Shown: positions 1 to 9,380, counted from the stretch's first letter. The stretch: DNA of 64,000 nt from CAZRHR01 sp964578885 (GCA_964578885.1 CAZOEO010000002.1:226817-290816), one strand, 5' to 3'. Notes: generated by a model from the sequence alone, not told the origin. Numbers and translations are program-made.

Positions 1-1
1 G

Positions 2-877
2 TTTGAGCAATACTTTCCCAAAGTAACACATGTGCTTCAGGTGAAAATACTGGACAATAGTTCCTTTGAATTCGCCGATGTAGAAGTGGTGGCAACCCTT
101 GCGGGAAAACCCGTTTCGGGAAAATTTAGGATTCAGGGTTTTTTCAACCTGAACACTTGCATAGATCAGGGAGAACCGATTCCCGGAATCTGGTTGCAGA
201 AAATGGATACCTGTTACCTTTTTGTTCGTCAGGGAAAAGGCCGTTCTTTTCAATTGCCTACGCCCACCAGTGGTATGGTGCCACTTTCTTCCGGATGGGT
301 CAATTGTTCTTTACGACATAGTTATCACCAAACCATCATACAGAAAGACTTTTTTGAAAAAGCCATTCGTGCTACGTATGCGGCATTTCGGGGGCAACCT
401 TTGGCCGATTCTACCCTTTTTACAGAAATCTCAGCATGGCTTGGGAAAGCGCCTGCCAGTCCTTTCGGAGAAACGGAAACGGATTTTTACCACCAGCAAG
501 TGGCGCTCGAATTGGTTTATCATTTAAAGTTAAAGGAGTTGATTTCTTTGGTGATGCCTTTTGCCCAACACGAGCAATCTCTGCATCAGTTGAGTGCTTT
601 CCGCGCGTTTCGTGCTGCGCCGTCGGAAGACATGACCCGATTTGTTTTTGATGAGGTTCGCAATCCCAATCTTCATAAAATGGTTCGGTCTGTTGCCCTG
701 GAAACCCTGTTGCAAAGCTCTTTTAAGCCGGATCGGATGTCGCTGGAGCAGTTTTATGCGGAAACCCAAGACGAGTATATTGGATTTGGCGGAGATATTC
801 GCGATCCGCGAACTTGTACGCAATTGTCCGGTGTAAGGACATTAACAGCCAGTTTGTTGCGCCAGTTGGCTCCTTGA
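2..877 (+). CDS. Unknown protein, C-terminal part only
   Basis: The reading frame is open from the first bases of the window, so the gene begins upstream; a GTG at 32 is in frame but there is no reason to call it the start. About 291 residues are visible. The first ~110 look like beta-rich exported-protein sequence, and the last ~180 are helical, with short paired helices that faintly recall HEAT-type repeats (for example around SVALETLLQSSF). I do not recognise a family. It ends four bases from the stop of the convergent lptC gene, with no clear terminator between them. Confidence 0.7.
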   Translation, partial: FEQYFPKVTHVLQVKILDNSSFEFADVEVVATLAGKPVSGKFRIQGFFNLNTCIDQGEPIPGIWLQKMDTCYLFVRQGKGRSFQLPTPTSGMVPLSSGWVNCSLRHSYHQTIIQKDFFEKAIRATYAAFRGQPLADSTLFTEISAWLGKAPASPFGETETDFYHQQVALELVYHLKLKELISLVMPFAQHEQSLHQLSAFRAFRAAPSEDMTRFVFDEVRNPNLHKMVRSVALETLLQSSFKPDRMSLEQFYAETQDEYIGFGGDIRDPRTCTQLSGVRTLTASLLRQLAP

Positions 878-881
878 GGTT

Positions 882-1439
882 TTACCAGTTGCTTACGGGA
901 AGGGTCATTCGGGCTTGATTCCCATGTAAAAAAGTAGAAGAATCCGGATAGGCGATCATGCCTAACAATTCGGTAACCCGGCCATTGGGCGAGATAATCC
1001 ATACCAATTCGTGGGTATAGATGGTTTTGGATTGTTCATTCCAAAATAATCGGGAAGTTTTTAGCGTATCTCCCGTATTTCTGACCATGGTTACGTTTCC
1101 GATGGCTTCCATGATGCCAGATTTATCGTAAAAAATGCCCGTGTCGGCCACCAAATAGTTGGTTTTTTTCGCACTTCCCATTTCCAGTTTCATGCCATTG
1201 GGCATCACACTTCGGGGTTGTTCTCCGAGAAAAATCTCCCTCAAAGGGGCGTCTAATCGGAAGAGCGGACCTGTAGAATCGGAGTAAGTGAGCCTCACCT
1301 GATGCGTAACCAGAACGGGTTGCTCACGGTCTCCGGCCAGTTCCATGACTTTTTCTAAATCATTGACGCAGCCATAAAAAAGGATGGCCGTTCCCAGAAC
1401 GACCATCCTTTTCATCGCATGGATGCTATTTTTTTTCAT
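882..1439 (-). CDS. lptC: LptC-family LPS export protein (lipoprotein)
   Basis: 185 residues. The N-terminus is a lipoprotein signal ending in FYGC (Cys24), followed by a beta-jellyroll-type sequence of the kind found in LptC: strands built around LTYSDSTGPLFRLDAP and later DTGIFYDKSGIMEAIGNVTM. LptC proteins are inner-membrane anchored components of the LptBFG-C machine that passes lipopolysaccharide to the LptA bridge. It is the last gene of the coaX-OMP-TPR-lptC operon, starting one base after the TPR gene stops. This gene order is a familiar Bacteroidota arrangement, which supports the call. A start at Met9 would also leave an intact signal. Assignment rests on pattern and context, not on a search. 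Confidence 0.8.
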   Translation of the reverse strand: MKKNSIHAMKRMVVLGTAILFYGCVNDLEKVMELAGDREQPVLVTHQVRLTYSDSTGPLFRLDAPLREIFLGEQPRSVMPNGMKLEMGSAKKTNYLVADTGIFYDKSGIMEAIGNVTMVRNTGDTLKTSRLFWNEQSKTIYTHELVWIISPNGRVTELLGMIAYPDSSTFLHGNQARMTLPVSNW

Positions 1440-1440
1440 T

Positions 1441-2787
1441 TTACTGACGGGTTCTCACCGTAGTCGATTCACCAATCCAACAGCCAACGCTAATCGGGCT
1501 TCCGTCTTTCAAATCTTTGAAGAAACAGTCGGATTGCAATGGGAATCTGGCCGAAACAGAGTTGAGTCTTCTGCGGGCTTCATTTTCCAATGAAGGATCG
1601 GTGTTTCGGGCCTGATTGTATTTATCGGCAGCGGCCCACAATGCAGCACCTGCGGTGCAAGGGTCATCGCCTGCGCATTGTCTGGCACTGCTGGCATATA
1701 AATCTCCGATGAACAGATACGCCCAACCGAAATCTGGTTTGATTTCCAAAAGTCGACGAGCTACTTTTCTGGCACCAGAAGCATCACCGCAAGCATAGGT
1801 CTGTAATGCCAGGGCTTTTCCATACACCATTTTCTTGGGAGACTGTGCCTCTTCCATGTCGAAGGCTTTTTGGAATGAACCCAAAGAAGCATCGCAGTTT
1901 CCGGCATTCAGATGCAGTCTGGCCAGCAGCCAATATCCTTGCGCCGTTGGATTCAACTTCACGTTTTGCTCGAACAGAGCAATGAGAACGGCATCCGATT
2001 TAAAGGCGTCCAGCTTCATACATTTCTTTTTGTCTAAGGCTGCCGCAGCTTTTTTAATCCAGTTGGGATCCGCTTTTTTGGTTTCGTAATCTCTCTTGAA
2101 GATATCTACCAACGACTCACAAGTTAAACATGGACCGGCCAGTTTATCTACTTTTTCCTGCGCAAGGGTATAATTGGCAAAACGAAGTGAGTCTTTGTCT
2201 TCATATTTTTCGAGGTTGAGCTCGATATAATCGGCTAATTCATTATAGACCTCGATAACTTCCTCGCAGCCAAGTTTGTTTTGTTTTCTCATGATGGCCG
2301 TAAACTGCATGTAGAGGTACATGATTTCCGCTTCGGCATCTACGCCACCAAGTCGAAGGGCTTTTTCAGCTTGTTTATGAACCACATCATATTCTTTGGT
2401 TCTGAATTTGGCGTAAGAACGTAGGCGGCGCCCCTCGATTAATGCAGGCGTTCCAAACCGCGCGTCTTGTTGTGCGGCAATAAGCCGACGGTCATATAAC
2501 AAATCCAAACTATCCAGAAGTCCTTGCTTTCTGCTGCTTAATGTGGTGTCAGAGAGCATTGCCCAATACATTTGTTCACCATAAATGTATAATCCGGTGC
2601 TCACGGTAAGGCAGCTATCCAGAAGAAACTTCATGGTCGGCATGGCGTATTGATAAGACTTATCTTTTACATTGTCCTGAAGGATGGTGTATTGTCTTTT
2701 GCATTCATCTGAGCTTTGTGCCTGGATTTGTGGGGCCATCCAACCCAATAATCCGAATGTTAAAATGCCTAATCTCCACATTTTCAT
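1441..2787 (-). CDS. Secreted tetratricopeptide-repeat protein
   Basis: 448 residues with a cleavable signal peptide (MKMWRLGILTFGLLGWMAPQ, cleavage after QAQ). The body is a series of helical pairs; the clearest TPR-like units are near residues 275-375 (NPTAQGYWLLARLHLNAGN, then KPDFGWAYLFIGDLYASSA). Many cysteines are present (for example CLTCESL), which fits a periplasmic location with disulfides. Such TPR proteins sit between an outer-membrane protein gene and lptC in many Bacteroidota and probably serve as envelope scaffolds, but the exact role is not known to me. It starts 11 bases after the outer-membrane protein gene ends and is followed directly by lptC. Confidence 0.8.
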   Translation of the reverse strand: MKMWRLGILTFGLLGWMAPQIQAQSSDECKRQYTILQDNVKDKSYQYAMPTMKFLLDSCLTVSTGLYIYGEQMYWAMLSDTTLSSRKQGLLDSLDLLYDRRLIAAQQDARFGTPALIEGRRLRSYAKFRTKEYDVVHKQAEKALRLGGVDAEAEIMYLYMQFTAIMRKQNKLGCEEVIEVYNELADYIELNLEKYEDKDSLRFANYTLAQEKVDKLAGPCLTCESLVDIFKRDYETKKADPNWIKKAAAALDKKKCMKLDAFKSDAVLIALFEQNVKLNPTAQGYWLLARLHLNAGNCDASLGSFQKAFDMEEAQSPKKMVYGKALALQTYACGDASGARKVARRLLEIKPDFGWAYLFIGDLYASSARQCAGDDPCTAGAALWAAADKYNQARNTDPSLENEARRRLNSVSARFPLQSDCFFKDLKDGSPISVGCWIGESTTVRTRQ

Positions 2788-2798
2788 GATGTTTTATT

Positions 2799-4193
2799 TT
2801 AGTTATACAAAGGTCGGTCGAACCACCATTCACGTAAGGTGAAACCGAGATTCAACCGGAAAAAGAAATCAGAACCGGCATTGTCTGCCCTTGGTTGTCC
2901 GGTAAAAAAGTCAGCTCCGATGTTAATAAAGCTTCCTGTTCTCCGGGCTTTTGTAAGGTTAATATTATACACATACCGGTGCTTCACAGGTATGCCAAGG
3001 CCAAAACTCATGCCAAACTCATCGATGGGAACCTGATCCGGGCGAATTCCACGGTTGGCATATCGCAAGCCGGCTCTGAGGATTAAATTTTGTTTGAAAG
3101 CCAAACCATTCGCAAACTTTTGTCGAAGATTAAATGGTCGGAATTGTCCGCCCAAGGCGAAGACCCAGTGACTGGCGTATACGGGTACGGAATTTCCGAA
3201 ATACCTGAAGTTTTGATACGCAATATGACTCACATCCAGTGCGATGGTGAATTGGTCAGGGTTTCCAATGGCAAGTCCTGCAGACCATTTAGACGGCATG
3301 GTAACGGCCCCTGTGGTTCCCGACAGATTTAAGGTGTCGTATCCGAATTCGCCGTTGGTGCCCGGGAAAAATTGAATGCCTGTCTCGTTTCGATCTACAG
3401 CGTAGTCAAGCTGGGGCGTGTAACTAAGTCCGGCAACTACTTGCATAGACCGTTTTAGTGTATCTTTTTTACCATCTGGTCTTGGTAAAAGCTCATGATA
3501 CTTGAATCTCCAACGGTATTGAATGCCAAAATCGTAAGAGAAACTGGACGTTCGCACTGTTTCTTTGAGCCGGGTGGCCAGGAGGTCGGGATCTTCGAAT
3601 CGCAGGCTCCGAATTCTGGAGACGGAACCAAAATTAAAGTGGCCGTTTACACCGATAAAAATGCCTTTCCATAGCCGGAATCCAGTGCCGGCCGTTACGC
3701 GATTCCATCCGCCTTCTCCATTAAAACGTCTGGCTTGCAATAGTGTGTCGCTGCCAAGGGTTTGTAAAACAGTATCCCGGAAATCGTAACCCATGAAACT
3801 AAGCGGACGAAATCCAGCGGCCAATCCCCATCCAAACTTTTTTCTTTGCATGATGGGCAAGCCTATTTGTATTTGATTCAAATGCAAATTCCATTCTCTT
3901 ACGTTGGCCGAATTGGGAAAAGTACGCTGTCCGATGTTGAGTTCACCTCCCACCTGAAATTGCGTAATATCAAGTGCCGCATAAGAAGCCGGATTCAAAA
4001 AATTGAGCATGGAACTATCCAGAATAGCTGCAGACACGCCACCCATTCCAAATCCGCTTTGCACAGAAGGTTCATACCATTTCCCGATTCCGAAATAAGA
4101 ATAAGGAGGTTGATTATCAACCTGAGCTCTTAAAGGCAGTAAGAACAGACTGGCAAAGATGAATAGTCCGTATGTTATTTGGTGTTTTCCCAT
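2799..4193 (-). CDS. Outer-membrane beta-barrel protein of the coaX-lptC cluster
   Basis: 464 residues from the ATG at 4193 (MGKHQITYGLFIFASLFLLP), chosen because it gives a canonical signal peptide ending LRAQ; the frame stays open upstream to 4253 but that extension has no signal-like character. The mature part has alternating aromatic/glycine strands typical of a FadL/PorV-like barrel (for example SYFGIGKWYEPSVQSGFGMG at the N-terminus and a C-terminal strand with LNLGFTLREWWF). Its start overlaps the 3' end of coaX by 19 bases, so the two are translationally close. The ligand is unknown. Related proteins accompany lptC genes in other Bacteroidota. Confidence 0.8.
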   Translation of the reverse strand: MGKHQITYGLFIFASLFLLPLRAQVDNQPPYSYFGIGKWYEPSVQSGFGMGGVSAAILDSSMLNFLNPASYAALDITQFQVGGELNIGQRTFPNSANVREWNLHLNQIQIGLPIMQRKKFGWGLAAGFRPLSFMGYDFRDTVLQTLGSDTLLQARRFNGEGGWNRVTAGTGFRLWKGIFIGVNGHFNFGSVSRIRSLRFEDPDLLATRLKETVRTSSFSYDFGIQYRWRFKYHELLPRPDGKKDTLKRSMQVVAGLSYTPQLDYAVDRNETGIQFFPGTNGEFGYDTLNLSGTTGAVTMPSKWSAGLAIGNPDQFTIALDVSHIAYQNFRYFGNSVPVYASHWVFALGGQFRPFNLRQKFANGLAFKQNLILRAGLRYANRGIRPDQVPIDEFGMSFGLGIPVKHRYVYNINLTKARRTGSFINIGADFFTGQPRADNAGSDFFFRLNLGFTLREWWFDRPLYN

Positions 4194-4906
4194 TGACGCA
4201 TGGTATAAGCCAGCCCTTCTAAAATTAAATTTGGCGCTGCAAATATGGGACATTCAGCTATATTCTCAAACCCTGAAGCGTCCCCACCTGTGATAATTAC
4301 TTTTCCCTGGGGGAATTTTTTCTGAAAATCCTGATAAAAACCTTTGAATTCATGCAGGGTTCCCGCCAGAATTCCTCCCGCCAACGCCGCTTGGGTATTT
4401 TGTCCAGGTATATGTATTGGTACTTCCAGTTCTGCAACCGGAAGTTTACTGGTGAAATGGTTCATGGCCCGGGCTCGCATCATACGGCCGGGAGAGATGA
4501 CACCACCTCTGTATTTTCCTGCCGTAAACCACTCGTAGGTAATGCACGTGCCGGCATCCACGACCAAAAAATCTTGTTCAGGAAAATGAAAAACCCCGCC
4601 GGCCACTGCAGCCAACCGATCAATACCCAAGGTTTCGGGGGTGTCATATTCAAATTGGAAAGGCCATGGCGAAGTATAATCTGCAAAAAAAACGCGCTCG
4701 GGCTCCATGCCATTAGGGCCAATTTTTTCTTGATGAACGGAAGAAACAATACAAAAAGAGGTCTTGTCCAACGGCAAGGGCTGGGCCAATTCATCTGTAA
4801 TTCGGCCCGGCCAAACCCACACTTGCGACACAGCATCAGCACCTTCCTCGAAATACCCCACTTTGGTTCGGGTATTGCCTTCGTCTATGACCAACACTGA
4901 TTTCAT
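4175..4906 (-). CDS. coaX: Type III pantothenate kinase
   Basis: 243 residues from the ATG at 4906 (MKSVLVIDEGNTRTKVG). An in-frame ATG at 4921 adds five residues and is less likely because the ASKHA fold begins directly with the nucleotide-binding strand. The family motifs are present: DEGNTRTK near the start, the substrate motif DRLAAVAGG, DAGTCITYEWF with the catalytic Asp, and GGVISPGRMMRARA. CoaX phosphorylates pantothenate, the first step of coenzyme A synthesis, and is insensitive to CoA feedback. It leads the minus-strand envelope operon and is divergent from the tRNA-Phe gene. Confidence 0.92.
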   Translation of the reverse strand: MKSVLVIDEGNTRTKVGYFEEGADAVSQVWVWPGRITDELAQPLPLDKTSFCIVSSVHQEKIGPNGMEPERVFFADYTSPWPFQFEYDTPETLGIDRLAAVAGGVFHFPEQDFLVVDAGTCITYEWFTAGKYRGGVISPGRMMRARAMNHFTSKLPVAELEVPIHIPGQNTQAALAGGILAGTLHEFKGFYQDFQKKFPQGKVIITGGDASGFENIAECPIFAAPNLILEGLAYTMRQWENTK

Positions 4907-4982
4907 CCAACCCATAACCACTTTTTGATGTGTTTATTATAATGTGATGAAAACAAATTTATCCACTTGTGGCAAAAAAACC

Positions 4983-5012
4983 TTGGAAATTAAAAATTCC
5001 TTTATAGATTTG
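4983..5012 (+). promoter_or_regulatory. Promoter of tRNA-Phe
   Basis: TTG at 4983-4985, 19 bases, then TAGATTTG at 5005-5012, an exact match to the Bacteroidota TTG/TAnnTTTG promoter pattern. The tRNA begins 13 bases later, so transcription would start a few bases before its 5' end. Confidence 0.75.
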
Positions 5013-5024
5013 CAGCCCATTCAG

Positions 5025-5097
5025 GGTACCATAGCTCAGTTGGTAGAGCAAAGGACTGAAAATCCTTGTGTCGCTGGTTCGATTCCAGCTGGTACCA
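5025..5097 (+). tRNA. tRNA-Phe (anticodon GAA)
   Basis: A 73-base cloverleaf. The acceptor stem pairs GGTACCA (5025-5031) with TGGTACC (5090-5096), and A5097 is the discriminator base. The D arm contains AGCTCAGTTGGTAGAGC. The anticodon stem AAGGA/TCCTT holds the loop CTGAAAA, with anticodon GAA at 5058-5060. The T arm is GCTGGTTCGATTCCAGC. CCA is not encoded, since CTA follows. It is a single tRNA unit with its own promoter and terminator. Confidence 0.97.
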
Positions 5098-5102
5098 CTA
5101 CC

Positions 5103-5146
5103 AAAACGCAAATTTCTATCAATACAGAAATTTGCGTTTTTTTTTG
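5103..5146 (+). terminator. Intrinsic terminator after tRNA-Phe
   Basis: A perfect 15-bp inverted repeat (5103-5117 with 5126-5140, core ACGCAAATTTCT) with an 8-base loop, followed by a run of T to 5145. It lies six bases after the tRNA 3' end. Confidence 0.92.
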
Positions 5147-5184
5147 TTTCAAAAAATGGCTATTTTCACTCAAATATCGAGAAA

Positions 5185-6444
5185 ATGCGTCCATTATTAC
5201 CGGGATTATTTTATTTGCTGCTTGGCTCTTATTCCATAGGGTTTTCGCAATCAGTGGGCATAAATACCACGTCTCCGGATCCTTCCGCCATTTTAGATGT
5301 TCTGGGAGTGAATGGCGGTTTTTTAGCGCCACGCATGACGACTACCCAGCGGAATGCCATCGTGAATCCAGCAGAAGGTTTGCAGGTATACAACCTGACG
5401 GACCATTGCATGCAATATTATAATGGTACCAATTGGATAGGGATGGGGTGTTGTTCACCGCAAGCTTCTGCGCCCACCAATGTTTCTGCGTCGGTCAGTG
5501 GAATAAGTGCCACTATTAGTTTTTCCGGTGGCTCTGGCACAAATTATACGGTAACATCCTCTCCGGGCGGACTGACGGCTAGCGGATCAAGTTCTCCCAT
5601 TACGATCAATGGACTCGCTGGTGGGACGTCTTACACGTTTACGGTGACTGCGTCGAGTGCTTGCGGTCAAAGTGGACCGAGCACTCCATCGAATAGCATC
5701 ACTACAGCGGCGTATTTGCCCGGTACACAAACTTTTGTTTATACTGGTTCTCCAGCCACTTTTGTGGTACCCGCTTCCGTTACTTCTGTAACGATTGAGG
5801 CTTGGGGAGCAAGTGGCGGCCGCAATGGCTCCACCTCTGCCAACGGAGGTCTTGGTGCTTACGCGAAAAGTACATATACCGTAACACCCGGGGAATCATT
5901 TACCATTCGCGTTGGCGGTCAAGGCGCAAATGGCTCTGGTAGTTTAGCTGGCGGCGGTGGCGGTGGCGGGTCTTTTGTCTCCCGTACCAGTGGAAATGTT
6001 TTGTTAGTGGCGGCAGGTGGCGGCGGCGGTGCATCTTACACATCGGGAGCCAATGGAAGTGGAGGTACTGCGAGTCAATCTGGCGGCGCAGGTGGTTATA
6101 GCAGCGTAAGCGGTGGCGGCGGCGGCTTTTCGGACAATGGTGGCGGCGGCGGAACCGGTGCAGGCGGTGGCGGATGGAATAGTGCCGGAACAGGAAATAG
6201 TTGGGCTTCCGGGGGGGCCGCGGGTGGCGGAAATGGTGGCAACGGTGGTTATTCCAATCCAGGTGGTTTCGGTGGAGGTGGGGGAAGTTACCATGGCGGC
6301 GGCGGCGGCGGCGGCTACTCGGGTGGAAGCGGCGGTTCCTACTCCCTTGGCGGCGGTGGCGGAGGATCATTTACCAATGGTTCCAATAATGTGATGACCC
6401 CTGGAGTCCGCTCAGGACATGGTGAAGTGATCATCACCTGGTAA
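5185..6444 (+). CDS. Secreted glycine-rich surface protein with fibronectin-like domain
   Basis: 419 residues from ATG 5185; the open frame runs back through the tRNA but only this start gives a signal peptide (MRPLLPGLFYLLLGSYSIGF). Residues ~25-95 form a module with GGFLAPRMTTTQRNA and YYNGTNWIG, a motif frequent in exported Bacteroidota proteins. Residues ~100-180 look like a fibronectin type III domain (SYTFTVTASSACG). From ~185 to the end is a Gly-rich domain of the ALK/LTK receptor type: a beta lead (VTIEAWGASGG, GESFTIRVGGQGANG), long glycine tracts, and the ending GEVIITW. No T9SS sorting domain is visible at the C-terminus. A paralogue sits at 21115-22701. The function is likely adhesive or structural, by inference. 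Confidence 0.85.
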   Translation: MRPLLPGLFYLLLGSYSIGFSQSVGINTTSPDPSAILDVLGVNGGFLAPRMTTTQRNAIVNPAEGLQVYNLTDHCMQYYNGTNWIGMGCCSPQASAPTNVSASVSGISATISFSGGSGTNYTVTSSPGGLTASGSSSPITINGLAGGTSYTFTVTASSACGQSGPSTPSNSITTAAYLPGTQTFVYTGSPATFVVPASVTSVTIEAWGASGGRNGSTSANGGLGAYAKSTYTVTPGESFTIRVGGQGANGSGSLAGGGGGGGSFVSRTSGNVLLVAAGGGGGASYTSGANGSGGTASQSGGAGGYSSVSGGGGGFSDNGGGGGTGAGGGGWNSAGTGNSWASGGAAGGGNGGNGGYSNPGGFGGGGGSYHGGGGGGGYSGGSGGSYSLGGGGGGSFTNGSNNVMTPGVRSGHGEVIITW

Positions 6445-6552
6445 AGAAAATGCATGCTGTATTTTTAATATTCACAGCCCATTGTGTATTTCCATTTATC
6501 CTGATAAAAAATCTTGTATATTCGTGCCCTTGTTTACAACCCATCTTAGGTT

Positions 6553-8679
6553 ATGGCAGTTATTGGAAGTATTCGTAAGCGTGGAACGCTCCTATTAGTG
6601 GTGGTTGGTTTAACCATGCTCGCATTTATCCTAACCGACTTATTGTCTGGCATAGGAAATAATCAGAAAAATGTGGTGCTCTCCTTTGGGAAGACCGAAA
6701 TTACAGACCAGGAATTTTTTTCCTACCTGGAGTTTTTGAAGGCAGAACAAGCCACCATCTCTAACTCAGATGATTTCTCTGATCAGGCATTGTTGGACAT
6801 CAGCAATAGTGCATTGGCTTATTTTAGAGAAAAAGTGGTGATGATTCCTGAAATGGAAAAAGCAGGTATTTTCATTTCTACAGAAGAAGAAAAAGCACTT
6901 TTTGCCGGTGATATCGTACACCCTTATATTCGTCAGATGTTTACTGATCCTAACACAGGGCAGTTTTCCCCAGATCGGGTGCTGGAATATGACAAGCAAT
7001 TTGCTACGCCTCTGGAAGAAATTCCCCAAGAGAATCTAGCCGGTTTCGTTCAAGCGCAAACTCAGTGGTCTATGATTCAGCGCTACGTGGTTCAGGAACA
7101 CCGCATGAACAAGTTTCAAACCCTGGTGGCGAAGTCTTCTTATGTGACGCAAGCTGAGGCCAAATCACAATTTTCACAGAGTGCATCCATGATTAATGTT
7201 CAATATATCATGATGCCCTATGCCAATATATCTGATTCTACAGTTCAAGTAGATGAAAAAGAGTTGGCGGCTTATTTTAAAGCCAATGCATGGAAGTATC
7301 GTTCTGCTCCCTATCGTCAATTGCAATATGTGAATTTTGTGGCAGTTCCTTCTGCACAAGATTCTGCTGCACTTTTCAATGAATTGGCAGAGATTCGTAA
7401 TGCTTTCATGGAAAGTGATCAGGATACAGCTTTCATTTTTCAGCATACCAAAGATCAGCCTCAAGTTCCTTCTTATGTGAAGAAAGGCTCGTTGAGCCCC
7501 ATGTTTGATTCGTTGTTATTCAACGCTCCGAGTGGAACGGTAGCGGGTCCCCTGGCTCAGAATGGTCGCTTTGTGATGTCCAAGAAATTGGCTGAAAAAG
7601 ATGAACCCGATTCCGTTTTCACCTATCATATTCTTCTCCAGCCAAAACAAGAGGAAGAGGTTCAGCCGAAAAGAAAATTGCGTGACTCCCTTTTACAAGT
7701 CTTGAAATCCGGCGCAAATTTCTTTGATGTCCAAGCCCGGTTCAATGAAGATGAAGCAGCCAAAGCAGACAGTGGAAAAGTTGGCTGGGTTACCCGTACA
7801 TCTCAAATGGATCCTCTCTACATTGATTCTTCTTTCGTATGCACGAATGGTGGTTATCAGGGGGCTACTTCCCAATTCGGTTTCCATATTATTTATCGTA
7901 CGAAAGCAACCCGCCCGATTCGTCAAATATTGTATGGAGAAGTTTATCGGGAAATTATTCCGGGTAAAGAAACATTGGATCAGGCGTATAACAAAGCGAC
8001 TGAGTTTGCAATGGCTCAGGAAGGAACTTCTGATCCACGCCAATACATGCTTTCCAGCCGGATGCAAGGTTTCCCTGTGAGAGATGAGTATGTTACCCTC
8101 GAATCACGTGAGCTTAGAACCGTAAAGGGCTCTAAAGAAGTGAGTCGTTGGGCACTGGATGCAGAGGTAAATACCTTGTCTCAAGTGTTTTCCGTTGATC
8201 GCGGTTTCCTTGTTGCCGTAGTTACCGGTGATTTCGGCTACGACCCAACTCTGGAAGGTGTGAGAGAACTAGTTACCCGTGATTTCATCCGCTCTAAAAA
8301 GCACGAACAATTAGCAGAAAGAATGAAATCGGCCATGGCTGGTGGCAATTTGGATCAGGCTGCAGCTGCTTTAGGTGAAACTGTGCGTACCACTCAGAAC
8401 CTAACCTGGAATGGTTTCCTGGATCAGGCCGGATCAGAACCTATGGTCATTGCTCGTATGTTTGGTGCAAAGCAAGGTCAAGTGGTAGGACCCATCGAAG
8501 GATATGCCGCCAGTTTTATTATTCTTGTGAATGGCAAAACCCAAGCGCCCGAAATGCAGGACTATTCTCAGAACAGAATGGCGTTGGCTCAACAAGCTCA
8601 GGCTGGTATAGGTCAAAACCTCACCGGTGCACTGCTTAGAAATTACAAGTTCAAAGATTTTAGATACCGATTTGAATAA
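6553..8679 (+). CDS. PpiD/SurA-type periplasmic peptidyl-prolyl isomerase
   Basis: 708 residues. A single N-terminal membrane anchor (residues ~12-32, TLLLVVVGLTMLAFILTDLL) follows the short cytoplasmic start MAVIGSIRKRG, the topology of PpiD. A SurA-N-like helical chaperone region follows, and a parvulin (PPIC-type) domain covers about residues 357-450 (TYHILLQPK through GFHIIYRTKA). A long C-terminal half contains a second, degenerate rotamase-like segment. PpiD-type proteins assist folding of outer-membrane and secreted proteins at the inner-membrane surface. In many Bacteroidota this gene lies next to lptC; here it is nearby but on the other strand. A terminator follows at 8685. Confidence 0.9.
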   Translation: MAVIGSIRKRGTLLLVVVGLTMLAFILTDLLSGIGNNQKNVVLSFGKTEITDQEFFSYLEFLKAEQATISNSDDFSDQALLDISNSALAYFREKVVMIPEMEKAGIFISTEEEKALFAGDIVHPYIRQMFTDPNTGQFSPDRVLEYDKQFATPLEEIPQENLAGFVQAQTQWSMIQRYVVQEHRMNKFQTLVAKSSYVTQAEAKSQFSQSASMINVQYIMMPYANISDSTVQVDEKELAAYFKANAWKYRSAPYRQLQYVNFVAVPSAQDSAALFNELAEIRNAFMESDQDTAFIFQHTKDQPQVPSYVKKGSLSPMFDSLLFNAPSGTVAGPLAQNGRFVMSKKLAEKDEPDSVFTYHILLQPKQEEEVQPKRKLRDSLLQVLKSGANFFDVQARFNEDEAAKADSGKVGWVTRTSQMDPLYIDSSFVCTNGGYQGATSQFGFHIIYRTKATRPIRQILYGEVYREIIPGKETLDQAYNKATEFAMAQEGTSDPRQYMLSSRMQGFPVRDEYVTLESRELRTVKGSKEVSRWALDAEVNTLSQVFSVDRGFLVAVVTGDFGYDPTLEGVRELVTRDFIRSKKHEQLAERMKSAMAGGNLDQAAAALGETVRTTQNLTWNGFLDQAGSEPMVIARMFGAKQGQVVGPIEGYAASFIILVNGKTQAPEMQDYSQNRMALAQQAQAGIGQNLTGALLRNYKFKDFRYRFE

Positions 8680-8684
8680 AGGAT

Positions 8685-8710
8685 AAACCGGCGAAGGCCG
8701 GTTTTTTTTT
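8685..8710 (+). terminator. Intrinsic terminator after the ppiD-like gene
   Basis: AAACCGGC (8685-8692) pairs with GCCGGTTT (8697-8704) around the loop GAAG, followed by T to 8710. It begins six bases after the stop codon. Confidence 0.9.
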
Positions 8711-8744
8711 GAACAATTTTTCGACTCCTCAGTTAATCCAGCAT

Positions 8745-9380
8745 ATGGCATCGATTTCTGAAACTACCTCCAGTTTTTCATGGCAAGCTCATGAAGCATC
8801 TGCTTCTCCCGATATTCATCCCTTAATTCGGAAACGTTTTTCGGGCAGAGCTTTTTCTCCTGTTTCCTTGGAATTGAGTCAGATACAGCTTCTTCTTGAA
8901 GCAGCCAGTTGGAGTAGTTCCAGCATGAATGAGCAGCCATGGAGATATGCTGTGGCGCTGAGATCGGAAGAAGAGCGCTTTGCCCGGTTTCTATCTTGCT
9001 TACAACCAGGAAATCAAGTTTGGGCGAGGCAGGCAGGTGCCTTGGTGTTATCTTTGGCCTACAATTGGCACGATGGCATACAGCACATCAATCGTTTCGA
9101 TTGGCATGATACGGGAGCAGCCAATACAAGTCTTTTGCTTCAGGCTACGCATATGGGATTGATAGGTCGCATGATGGGTGGTTTCGATTTTGAGCGAACC
9201 GAAACTTTGTTTGGCGTTTCTTCCGAACGCAATGCCCATCATCCACAATTGGTCCCCGTTTGTTTTATTGCCCTTGGGTATCCTACCTCTGCGGATCAAT
9301 TAGAGGAGCCTTTCAGAAGCCGTGAAATGGCGCCTCGTAAGCGCAAACCCATTGAGGATTTGATGTATAGGCCATTTTGA
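8745..9380 (+). CDS. Nitroreductase-family protein
   Basis: 211 residues from ATG 8745; a TTG at 8709 would extend it but lies in the terminator T-tract. Family signs are the opening RFSGRAFSP (usual RRSIRxF-like FMN phosphate contact), EAASWSSSSMNEQPWRYAV (the AP/S-S-xNxQPW motif), and a C-terminal GYP with a basic tail (RKRKPIEDLMYRPF). These enzymes are usually FMN-dependent homodimers reducing quinones or nitro compounds with NAD(P)H. The usual middle motif GLGTCPIGGF is replaced by LIGRMMGGFDF. The substrate is unknown. It stands alone after a terminator. Confidence 0.85.
   Translation: MASISETTSSFSWQAHEASASPDIHPLIRKRFSGRAFSPVSLELSQIQLLLEAASWSSSSMNEQPWRYAVALRSEEERFARFLSCLQPGNQVWARQAGALVLSLAYNWHDGIQHINRFDWHDTGAANTSLLLQATHMGLIGRMMGGFDFERTETLFGVSSERNAHHPQLVPVCFIALGYPTSADQLEEPFRSREMAPRKRKPIEDLMYRPF

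Noticed and set aside
4352..4900. 182-codon plus-strand frame
   Set aside because: It is antisense to coaX, whose motifs are intact.
4964..4974. DnaA-box-like TTATCCACTTG
   Set aside because: It is a single copy without a cluster or AT-rich unwinding region, so it is no evidence of an origin.
5900..6370. 156-codon minus-strand frame and two more antisense frames over the glycine-rich repeats
   Set aside because: They are Arg/His/Pro-, Thr/Ala- or Ala/Val-rich shadows of GGN codons in the plus-strand gene.
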